From Marisa cornuarietis (Eukaryota > Mollusca > Gastropoda > Architaenioglossa > Ampullariidae): DNA of 64,000 bases. The notes under the pieces were generated by a model that saw only the letters and a list, made by a program, of their open reading frames with translations, made no database searches and was not told the DNA's origin. Shown one piece after another: positions 13,981-24,350 of the stretch (the first letter of the stretch is position 1; every line of letters begins with the position of its first letter). The translations under genes and the position numbers were made by a program. The stretch lies in contig SMMW01000575.1 in NCBI GenBank assembly GCA_004794655.1, positions 7,512,501 to 7,576,500 of the forward strand, read 5' to 3'.

Positions 13981-15504
13981 ATAGACAGACATATGATAAA
14001 AAAAAATAAAATTGAAGAAAAAGAAAATAATTTTCATAAAGAACACAGATGCATGACCTGCCCAGTTTCCAAAACAAAAACTTCTTCAACGGTTAACTTC
14101 AGGTACTATCATCTGGAATTTTTACAAACGATGGAGCTGGGTTGTTTCTCGAGAACACTAGTCGCATTATCCCCCAATTGCAAACGCCCTATAGAAGCGT
14201 GATAAACTGAATAGAAGCTAGCCAGTGCAAACCTGGCCTCATGAAAGGCTGAGAGAGAAAGAGAGTTTGTGATTCAATGTTGTGTCTTTTGTTATAAGGT
14301 CCTTAGTTTTTGTTCTGCATGCCTTCCCAATGCCCATGCAAGTTTAAAGAGAATCGTGTATTCTTCTTAGCACGCTCCAGAGGACGGCAAGTACCACTTC
14401 AAAGGGCTTTTGTTTGCACTGGTAGAGTAATATGGCAGAGTTCCCTTCATAAAATGTTCTCACAGGGCTCCACAGGGAAATCCCACCATGCTGCGCAGTC
14501 TGCTACTTCTCATGCATCATCAGTGGATTTGTTTATTCATTTCTGCATTGTTCTGCTCTACACGTCGAGCTTACACTGAGAGGGACAATGTGCTTTAAAT
14601 AGATTATTTAGCGACATTGAGCAGTATCTTTTGAAAGAAATCACCGTATATTATACTAAAACGAAGAAAACAAAAGTTCATCTCTGAATACAGGCAATGT
14701 CGTGCATCAAACAAACAAAAATTGTGAAGATGTTCATTTTTAGTACCATTAATTTTCCTGCGGAGAAGAAAGCCACTTTCTTGCTGAAACATATTGTGAC
14801 CATCTTTTAATACCCCTTTAAGCTTTCACCATTTATTTTTAAAACACTAATAACTTAATTGCTTTTTCCTCCTAGATGTGGATAAGATGTTGTCTTATTT
14901 CATAATCCCCTATTCTCAAAAATATTTACTATACACATCCATTGATCCACGCAAACAGCCGTACTTACATGATCGCATTTTTAAAAAATCTAAACCACTT
15001 GCTTTTTTTTTATCCTTTTTTAATAAGCTCAGTCGCTTTTAAGGCTTTGCGTTCGTCGGTCCGATCGTGTTGTCAGCTTGTATTTGACTCCATTCTGTGC
15101 CGGGGCCGAAAAACAGTGTATTTCTTAGTGTCGTGTTCTGTCTGAAACTTACCCAGTTCAGGCATTGCTGTCTTAGGTCTCCGTGCTAGGAAATCGTCTC
15201 TCCTTACTTCCTGGCCAGTTTTTAAAGATGCTAATAACTCCAGACACTTTGCTTGATCCTTTCGATCTGCTTTGTCGTAATACAGTTCAAGCGTTCTGGC
15301 AAGTCTCTCAGTAAGCACGTCGTCACCAAGCTGAAAAACAGAAGACGAATAATAAAGAGTTCTCGATACGAAAGCCATATCATTACATTTGTTTGGAACG
15401 CATTCTGATGGAGGAAAGCGACTCACCCAAGTCTCATATTTGCCGTGAAGGCCCATGTTGAAATCTGTCGTCTGCCCTAAAGGCCCTTCGACGAGCGTCG
15501 CCAT
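7604..15504 (-). CDS. TEX26: TEX26-like ciliary/sperm protein, 8 coding exons, 403 aa
   Basis: Coding exons in gene order: 15504-15427, 15330-15153, 13872-13779, 12117-11955, 11205-11055, 10405-10235, 8381-8220 and 7818-7604. All introns are GT-AG and phases agree at each junction, giving 1212 nt with the stop at 7606-7604. The start is the ATG at 15504 ([11 protein letters not shown]). The middle and C-terminal half resembles vertebrate TEX26 as I remember it: a W-x-LP segment, then SPWSEEV, a YQTDYLGIP block, ASKGIVP, and [10 protein letters not shown]. Recurring Y-x-x-E/D-Y/F motifs ([25 protein letters not shown]) recall microtubule-binding ciliary and sperm proteins. No signal peptide or membrane segment is visible. 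An N-terminal region of about 85 residues and a proline/serine-rich tail of about 60 residues appear extra compared with the human protein (about 290 aa). Gene structure is well supported; the family name is from memory and less certain. Confidence 0.72.
9405..9560 (-). repeat. degraded copy of the tRNA-SINE family, core only
   Basis: The order of blocks matches the core of the 25.4-kb SINE: 'ggccgtaagaggagtga', a 'ggcggagacctc' block, 'tctctccttccgtcgcc', then 'tacctcccctgaaaaagcag'. The tRNA-like head is replaced by the adjoining TG array. It lies in intron 6 of the TEX26-like gene. Confidence 0.4.
9550..9938 (+). repeat. complex TG/GA/GTGA simple-repeat tract
   Basis: Nearly 390 bp of interleaved TG, GA and GAGTGT repeats on the plus strand, ending with a pure TG array (about 9854-9912), a GA run and a short G-rich stretch. 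It lies in intron 6 of the TEX26-like gene. Confidence 0.95.
11278..11515 (-). repeat. CATCACACARTCTGCCCTG minisatellite, about 35-bp unit
   Basis: Imperfect tandem copies on the plus strand of 'catcaccatcacacaatctg' followed by 'ccctgcccttca', at least six and variable in length. It lies in intron 4 of the TEX26-like gene, just upstream of the exon beginning at 11205. Confidence 0.75.
13919..13977 (+). repeat. (CA)n microsatellite
   Basis: A pure CA array of about 29 units in intron 2 of the TEX26-like gene, 47 bp upstream of the 13872 exon in gene orientation. Confidence 0.97.
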
Positions 15505-15540
15505 GTTTCATTAGTCCGTGACCTCAGATCAGCTTTTCTG

Positions 15541-15610
15541 ATTGGCTGTGCTGTTAGTCACATGACTTGAAACAGCAACCGGGCGCGTTGTCACATGACG
15601 CCTAGGCGGT
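15541..15610 (-). promoter_or_regulatory. TEX26-like gene proximal promoter elements
   Basis: Just upstream of the start codon are a CCAAT box on the minus strand (plus ATTGG at 15541-15545) and two identical palindromic decamers GTCACATGAC at 15557-15566 and 15590-15599 (E-box/M-box type, bHLH-Zip). An AGCAAC half-site similar to an RFX X-box half lies between them. Sequence-only evidence. Confidence 0.35.
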
Positions 15611-18014
15611 TGTTAAGGACGCCCCGCCAGCCACCCCGCAGGACAGCTTTGCTTTTCGTAGGTCGACACGGCGCATAAAAACTGCATTTGTCAACAGTTA
15701 TTCACAGAGAACAGTTCAACGCCTTTCACTTGCCAGTGTTACCCGTGTATGGCGGCGACATATTTACTCTCTTAAAAAGTCGCGATAAGATACGCCTGAG
15801 TTGACATGGAGTTACGCTGTGTAAGATTACCTTGACACTGTGTGAACATGGGACAAAATCAGCTTTTGAATTCTACTAAAGACAAAACGCCATCCTTCTC
15901 AAGAAACTTCCCCAAAGTATTAAAATCGAATGGAATGATATGAATGCTTTAAAAATGTTAACCGACCCTTTTCAGTCTTTGGGTCACAGGCATTTTTCTA
16001 GAAGTCTGCAATTCTGTGTGATGATAGGCATGTTCTATCGGGAGAGTTCAATTTTATGGAACGCGCGATATCCACCGTGAATGAAGGGGTTACTGACAGC
16101 TAGGCATTTTATAAAGAGATTAGTGAAGGGTGAAAAAAGACTGAAAAGTTACCAAGAGGAAAAAGCTAACGTTATGCGTTGCTGACATGACTATTGATTT
16201 TCTTTTTTCTTTTTTTGTTTTCCTGATGTACTGGCTGTTTGAATATAGCCACGTTCTCAAACACATACTTCACTTTCCTCGTATGCTACTTATGGAGTGG
16301 CATACACCAGGGTTAAGGACAAAATTCAAAAGAAAAAAATAAAAGGATGAAAAAGGGTTGCTCATTTCATCCCGTTTCATAGCCGAAGATACCGACTAGA
16401 TAGAAACGAAGTGGAATGCGAATGTGTACTCTGAAAGTCCCAAACAACAGAACTTATCCTGAAATTTTCGATAGCGTTAAGGGCTTCAAATATTAGTGAA
16501 ACAGTTTCAGTGTAAGTGACACGAGAGCGAGAGAGAGAGAGAGAGAGAATCAATAAATAGAGAGAATCAATAAATAGTCAATACAGTCAAGAGATATTCA
16601 ATATATCAATATTTGTGTTAGCTCAACCAACTGAATTGACACAGAGAACTATCCTCGTGCAAACTTCACATCGAATAAACTCGTCATGCTTGCACGCTTT
16701 ATATCGAAGTAAGAACATGTTTTCTTTGGGCATAGCTGGTCCGACCTCTGACTGCGGGATTCGTATTAAAAGACACCTCTCTCTAGCACATAATGAACAG
16801 AGTAGGGGCCTGGTGACGCTGCTGGGGTATGCTAGTTTAAGCTTGGAAAGCAGGGTGATCACGAGGAAGCAAGTTGCTTCGAGGAGAAATAAAACCCCAG
16901 AACTATATGGGTTAATGAAGCGTGCGACAGAAATATTGCGCCCATGTTTTGTCTGGAAGATGCATTTCTGCCGGGCTTTCCACAACAGTGAACACTCTAA
17001 CGTACTGTAAATCAGTTGCGTATGATACACGCTATAAACAACGTGTGCAGAGTTTTGAAAATAACGAGGGTTAGTACCAGTAAGTTTGCTTTCTTATTTT
17101 CCTTGCCATAATTGCGTTGATCTATGAGTGATTAAAAAATATCCGACTTTGTCTTTTGCGCTCTCGCATCTCCCGCTTGGAAGAGAATATCAGTCAAGGT
17201 TATATTATCTTTTAGCAACGTTCCCCAACATGAAATATGTTGCTGACCTTTCTTACTGAATTTCTTCGAGCTATATAGACCTGTCCTATTTTTGTGTAGT
17301 CACTACACTTTTCTGGATCATGCAAAAATGAGTAAGTCCCCCAGGCCGTACCAGGCCAAGTATCGAGAACAACAGCAGCCCTTGCTCCAAGAACTTCATT
17401 TTCTTGCCATCAATCAGGCCTTGTCCTAAAAAAAAAAAAAAAAAAAAGGAGACTCATATTTCAGGCAAAGGGTGTTGTAGCCATCCAGCGTATCAATGCA
17501 GTTATTGATCAGCACACCATGATATGTTGGCCCTAAACACGAGTCGCCAGGAGCAAAGAGAACGCCGCAGTGTGACGTCACGTGAGAGAGGGTAGGGGAA
17601 GTGATTGAAGCTGAAGGCTTAATGATGAAGCATGTTTATCGAAATGTGAAGCTGGTGAAAGAAATAGGCAGCGTATGTGATGTGATTTGTGGGGAACCAC
17701 CCGTGATCTTTGTAGACAGTGCATCGAGTTGAAGGGGAAAGGAGCATAATTGCCCCCATTCCTAAATGTACGTTGCAATAATAGTTTAACGTTAACTGAC
17801 ACACCGTCACACTATTCTATTTCTGTGCACTTCATTAATCTGCAAGGGCGATTACAGGCAAGATTTACCAGTACTAGCAATTTACAGCTGAGTACATATG
17901 TCTACATTGTGAATAGAGTAAGATCTCTCTCTATATATATATATATATAGATATCACAGAGACAACAGTACAATACATTAGGTCACCTCAGGCTGACACA
18001 ACATCAGGGTTAGA
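15611..18014. other. intergenic, no gene recognised
   Basis: Contains a (GA)n run at about 16529-16548, a 33-codon open frame at 17328-17429 (plus) running into an A20 tract (17428-17447), and a short (TA)n near 17931-17950. Longer open frames at 16.6-17.0 kb occur on both strands and show no recognisable domain. Confidence 0.4.
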
Positions 18015-19150
18015 GGAACTGATCAAGTGTATGGTACGTGGAATGAATGAGTTGCGGTGAGGATTCGTTCTGCATACAGGCATCCCCTATTTGTGGCCAG
18101 ACCACAAGAGTGAGATCTCATACCAACGCATGACCAGATATAGTGACAATACGTGACGCCTTCCTAAGGATTTGCTGATTACTTAGGACTGCTGAGTCCC
18201 TCTGCTTGGTTCTGGTCATGTTGGAACAGATATTAACCAGATAAGACTGCTCCCTATGGAGATATTGTGGAGCCAGGAGATGACAGAAAAAGCGATGGGA
18301 CTGTCAATAAAGAACTGATAGAAGGACTGATAGAATCGCGTAGGAATGACAGAAGTGACGAAGAAAGATGTGAGTTTCCGTATAAGGTACAGGCGTTGCT
18401 GGCTTCCACTGAGGATCATGTCCGTACTGGCGTCCCGTTTAAGCTGCCTTAATATATATATATATAAGAGCTGACTAGGACGATGGCATCACCATGGATA
18501 GTGCTGTTGATCACATGAGGATTGCTCATACTAAAGTCAAAGATCATTTCTTTTGTCTTTAATGCATTCAAGTTAAAGAAATGTTCGTCACACCGTATAC
18601 AAAGTCAGGAAGAGTTCCACTATGAACATGTTCTTTATCATAAAAGAGTGATAGCAAGGCAGCATTGTCAGCAAATTTTATAAGAAAGCCCCTGTTTATA
18701 GTGTTTCTACAACTGTCAGTATATAGTAGGAACAGTAATGGGGACAAGCAGCAGCCTTGAGGGGAACTCGTCCAGGTGACAACAACGCCAGACAGACAAC
18801 CATCCACAGAATCTCTTCGCTGTATGTTTTTTAAAACAATCTATGATGAGAGGAGGTTGGGAGAAGGGGGTAGATGGAAGTCTGAAACTGGACTCTCTGC
18901 TAACAAGTGAGGATGCACGGTGCTAAAAGCAGAAGCAAAATCAGCAAAAATAATCCTGGCATGAGCTCTATGTTTTTCCAGACTGTTTAGTGTAAACAGT
19001 TTAGAATTATCTACAATTCTTCCAGGCAAACAGGAAAACTGCAGCGGGTCAACAAATTTGTCACTACCACTCATAATCTCGCTCCTGAAAATTTGTTTTC
19101 AAACGTTTTCACGCTGTGACATCAGAGCGACTGCTCTGAATAATACAAAT
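18015..19150 (-). mobile_element. decayed jockey-type LINE reverse transcriptase
   Basis: Minus-strand segments in order match a non-LTR reverse transcriptase: FVDPLQFSCLPGR, IIFADFASAFSTVHPHLL, TSSPQGCCLSPLLFLLY, IKFADNAALLSL (the catalytic second D of ADD is N), LNLNALKTKEMIFDF, QQRLYLIRKLTSF and VLSNQQILRKASRI. Frameshifts and stops separate them, so it cannot encode an active enzyme. It is 5'-truncated and clade assignment is tentative. Confidence 0.85.
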
Positions 19151-22100
19151 AATAAGATTTGCAAATCTTCTGCAAATGACAACTCCAACACTATTAAATG
19201 TCTTACGATAGCACTAATTTAGCACTAAATGGTGCACGATAACACTAATCTAACGCTAACTCATTGGCGACAATACTAACCACGGGTACTGCAGGGTAAT
19301 CACTAAACTATATCGTTAACCGATGCAAAAAGCGCAGAAAACTAAGGTATTTTTTTCTGCCATTTGCCCTGCTATGCTAAAGTGGTATTCTTCATGCGTT
19401 GTCCTATTTAAATAGTTTGAAGCGTTGGCCTGCAATATATTTCGAGACGGCTGAAAGTTAGATGAGCGATGACATTTTCACAACCCCTATAATTAGGTTT
19501 GGGATCTCTTACCCACCAGCATACATATAGCTTCATCCTCTTCCCTATGAAGATAGTTCTTTTCTTCCCGGGTGTCTGGCAACATCGGCCGTGAGGAATG
19601 ATCAAGTGAGAATACGGGTGAGATGAGGGTGAGAGTTTATCATGATGAAAATAAGAACAAAATAAAAACGAAAACGATAAACCCCACCTAAACATGAGTA
19701 ACTGGTCGTCAAACACGTCAACTAAACGACCCCAAGAGCAACAAGTAAGCATACGTGATAACAGACAGCTACTCAAATATCATCTTACCACCTGTAAAAT
19801 AATGTTAAGTCCAGATATGAAAAAAAAGATGACAACTTTCAAAGTTTGCAGTTCCGCACAAAACTATAGGAAGCGACCCTGGTATTGTTTCACACTGACA
19901 GTCTGCTGGCGAGAGATATTACATTTTCACTTGGTATACTTCAGAACATTCATATAGCTGTCCAATATAGCTTTCTCTCTCCATAAAAAACAAAGCAAAA
20001 CAAAACAAACTCCGATATTGTAGCAGTCCTTTCGAAAAAATGTATTTGTATAATTAAATGTTGAGAGGGCCAGAGCCAGTGTGGTGGCTGAGGTGGGAGG
20101 AAGAAGAACACTGCAGCTATTATGTCGAATCTATCACTATTTCTTCGAACGGTAAAGACAAAAATGAAACGGCGTTTTCAACGGTTTCATGCAACTACTG
20201 ATTATAATATTGGGTAAAAACTTATAAACTGATGAAAATTATCATAACTTTATAAAATATTTCTACGAAGACACAGAAAAAATGTTTAAAAAATGATGCA
20301 CTTGTTTGCGTTGCTGTTAAAATACATTGACTAGGTGAAGAATAAAGAGTAGTGCTCACTTACTTCACGCATCACCCGTGATCATCTCCATCAGGCCAAA
20401 CAGCAAGCTTCCCCTAAGACTCTCTTCCTCTTGTTTTTATCAGAATCTGCTGGGCCTCCGGGAAGACAAGCCACCTCTCTGTCAGTGGGCCAACTGGTCG
20501 AGCAGCCAGTTTGGTGGAAACTCTTCAAGGGCGAGAAATCAATGCGACAGACAAGTGTCATCTTGCTGTGCCGTGGAAAAGAGTTAATGTTACACCATAA
20601 TCGATGTTGTGATTGACACACTGCAGCCTGTCAACAAATACTATCCTCATGGAAACGTCTTTTGACAGCGTAAGCGGGACGGTCAAACCATCCGTGACCA
20701 CAGCCACAAGAGGGGTCTGCTTGGAGACGGGGAAACATTTCTGATTCCGCTGAAGGAAGGAACACAAAAAAATAAAGGAGTATATAAAAAGATAAAATGG
20801 TGAACATCGATTTAGCTTTGAAGTACAAGCAGCAGGGACACTGTTAAGCAATCCATTTACATCAGTGCGGTTAGCAGAATTTAAAACATTGGACAATGTG
20901 AGAGAAAATAGAACTCTCTTTGAGACAGGTTGGTTGTTTGTATTTAACGCCGTGCCAGCAACTAAGGCTATATCACGGCGAGCTTTGAGAGAGAAGAAGA
21001 GTTATGATAATTATCTTTAAATAATAATTTTAAAAAATACTATATAGGAAAGGGAAACATGAAGTAAACAAGAACACAGTTAAGACATTATTGCGACATC
21101 TGGAATGATGAGAAGTCTGTCAATAAGAGTGGAGCTAAAGGATGGCGAAGCAAAAGGCTGATAAGGGGTGAAACAGAGAGAACGATACCCTTATAAACGT
21201 GTGCTAACATTTGTAGACGTCAAATAAAGAAGAAGAAAGAAAGAAAATGGTGCCACAGTACATGCTTTATAATTGTCATTAAGGAACGGGGACCTGTGAA
21301 AAGACTTGCACACACAACTTAAATATTAAAAAAGACCATTCTTTGAAACATCACCGCCACAACTATACGAATACCGAATTCGCAGGCGGTCTGTATACAG
21401 GTAGGATAGGTCAGCAGCCATAACATATATGTGTGTGGACACGAAAAATAAATAATGAAGACTTTCCCAAAGAAAACATAAATAATGAGAACTTAGTCTT
21501 CGAACCAGGAGGCAGTAAAGCTTGACGAATGACATATTGGAACGGTAGATTTGGTAGATCGGTAAAAGCGGGGGAGAAAGAAGACGGAGGTGAGATGGCG
21601 GGAGGCGAGCCGGGGATCGAGCGAGAGAAACAAAGGTTCGATAACTGGCAAGCGTTCATTCTCCAGAGACATCAAGCCAACGCTTCTGACCCATAGGTAA
21701 TGTACGCGGTTTTGTTTGTTTGTTTTTCCTGACAACAGGCAGTCGGAAGTCTCGCACGTGGATGGAGTAGGGGGTCGAGTTCAGGTGGAAGTGTTCGCGT
21801 CGGCATGAGCGATCAATGAACTGATGATATCATACCTGTACTGTACGGGATATACCGCATGCAATAAGTCTTTGTCCTGCATTGGACGACGCACCCTTAG
21901 CATTTCCCCAACCCCAACCCCACGCGTTTTTCCGCGCTCAGAGAGAGAGAGAGAGCGTGTCTGCGTGCGCTCGTGTTTTAATTAACTGGTGATTCAAGAA
22001 CATGAACGAAGATCACAATTCATGGTGAGGGTTAATGCGTATTTCTCATTCTTGACAGTATCCTTCTGATGCTCCTTCGATTCTCTGTTTAAACATGATG

Positions 22101-22890
22101 ATTATGGCGTATTTACAGAAGCCAGCCTCCTTTGTTTTGCTGGGTTTCTGTGCATGCTTATACCACAATTCCTTAATAACAGATTATTTTTTTTAAACAT
22201 TCATTTACGGTTGATGTTTTGACTAGGTCCCTCTCTCATTTGGACATTTTCATGAGCTCGCTCACCAGTCATTTTCTGCCTGCAAAATCTCTCGTCTTCC
22301 TCTCAGAAGTAGTAAAAAATTATTACATGTATCAGTAAGGCCTTCAATCTTAGAAGATGATCAAATTATACCCTGGTCTTCACAGAGCACACGCCTTGTG
22401 CATGATTAACCAGCATAGAAGAGATCACAGGACTCTCTGCTCCTAATACAACAGCGATGCAAGTAAGAAACATAAACGAAAAAATATAACAAAGAACTAG
22501 TATTGTAATTTCTCTATATAACCCTCCAAGTTACTCATGAGTGGGAAGACAGTTACTCATTTAAGATAATCCCGTCATGATATTTCTAATGGAAGATTAT
22601 AGAAGACATGGAGATTTATGTCAGGTGACTTTGAATGTTGACTAACCAGAGATGAACAATAATACACTACTACGCATATCTTCCATTTCTCTCAAAATCA
22701 CTGCAAAAAAGGGAGGAAAACAAAGTCTGGTAATCACTGTGCTGAGCCCACGCTGCATGATTTATTCAAATGTTGTCAAATAAAACAAACAAACAAACAA
22801 ACAAAAACGCTCATATCCCTGCAGCATAACTTTACACAAAGATGAATGCTTGTAGGAATGCTTCAGATGACAAATACAGTATTCAAAAGT
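19151..22890. other. intergenic, no gene recognised
   Basis: AT-rich sequence with scattered short frames on both strands. A minus-strand frame at 20896-20558 has a possible acceptor inside it but no recognisable domain. Nothing supportable as a gene. Confidence 0.4.
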
Positions 22891-23386
22891 ATTAAAGACT
22901 AACCTGAATGGTTTGCGTTTATTTTGCAGATATCGGTAGATATAGGAGATATAAACATAACCTGTACATTTCATCCTCTAAAACCCATCCGTTAATTAAT
23001 TATCCGCTAGCAAAGTACGCGATTCGCACTAGTGCACCATTCACAACATTGGCAGCAGCCAACCCCAAAGAGAGAGAGTGAGCGACACTTCGGATTATTC
23101 GGACGTTAAAGTCTGCATTTCTCGTGCTAAAGTAGCAGTTTTTCAGAACCACGAGAAATGCAGACTTTCAGCATCCGAATAACCCGAAATGTCGCTCATT
23201 TTCTCTCTCTCTGTTTGGTGTTGACGGCTGGCAATGTTGTGAATGGTAAATTAGCGTGAAGTAGTACACTGTTAGCAAATCGTAGCGGACAATTAATTAA
23301 CAAATGGGTTTTGGAGGCAGAAATTTACAAGTTTGTTTTATATCGCCTATAAAAAAACGCAAACCATTCAGGCTGGTCTTTAAAGA
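22891..23386. repeat. 496-bp foldback (long inverted repeat)
   Basis: The left arm (22891-23126) and right arm (23150-23386) are inverted copies along their whole length. Anchors are 'cctgaatggtttgcgtttt' near the outer ends, 'aaacccat..gttaattaatt' in the middle of each arm, and the innermost 14-bp match ctgcatttctcgtg / cacgagaaatgcag. The loop is about 23 bp. Arms differ by scattered substitutions and small indels. It may be a foldback or MITE-like element. Confidence 0.88.
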
Positions 23387-23802
23387 AATTATAAAGCAGG
23401 ACAAATGGAGACCTTTTCCCACCCTAGCATCACAGCATCATGTTAACTATGTCTGGTTGGCTGGCTGATGTACTAATCCTGATGTTGCCTCCATATTATC
23501 AATAAAACAGATCACAAAATATATCAAATATGGTCTGAACCAACAAATCACTGTCGAAAAGGGAATATTTCATATTTCCTATTCCAATCTGCTAGACAAG
23601 TATGACTTCTCTGAATCTCTCCAAAATTAAATCAATTGTTACAGTTCACCTGAGAAAATTTCTCAAAACCATCAAGCGCACTGTTGCTGTTAACAGAAGC
23701 TTAATGTTTAGGTTTAAAAATACCACGTTTAAAAAAAATTGCCATGCATATTTGGATGTATAGGTCATTGATTGAAGAGACATAGGTATTTGTATGCAAT
23801 GA

Positions 23803-23804
<2 letters not shown>

Positions 23805-23864
<60 letters not shown>
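23805..23864 (+). repeat. (TG)n microsatellite
   Basis: Pure TG array of about 30 units, 487 bp downstream of the CWH43 stop codon in gene orientation, so possibly in its 3' UTR or just beyond. Confidence 0.97.
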
Positions 23865-23866
<2 letters not shown>

Positions 23867-24350
23867 CTCCATGAAATATTGCGGACAGTAGGTGTGTATA
23901 AATATTCATTATTATTCCAGCTGATCCTGTAAATGGCAGTGGTGCACTTTGCTTGATCTGACTTTTAAAAAAAGGCACTCATTACAACAATGGATCTACA
24001 ATGACAATCTTTAAAACAAAAGGCACTTGAGACTTATTCTCCAAATACTTACAGTCTTTCTTTTTCTCTGTTTTTATCTAGCAATAAACAAAAGCACACA
24101 TTCTCTTTGATTTTACTGCATGAGTTCAACCTCTTCAGTTATCTGTATCCAGCCAGCATTTTGCTAGCACAACATACAAACACATTTGATCGCACTCTCA
24201 TGCTGGTCACAAAAGTCAAGTAACAAACATTGTCACATAAATTCTTCAGCACTTGTCATAGTCTTCAAGTTGGCTAAACAAATGTACATCTCATGGTGAG
24301 ACTGCAGTCGCAGTACACTTGCTTGAATAGCATTATTAACAAAATTGTCT

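Noticed and set aside
16615..17030. Overlapping ~130-codon frames on both strands
   Set aside because: No recognisable domain, no splice context, and equal openness on both strands.
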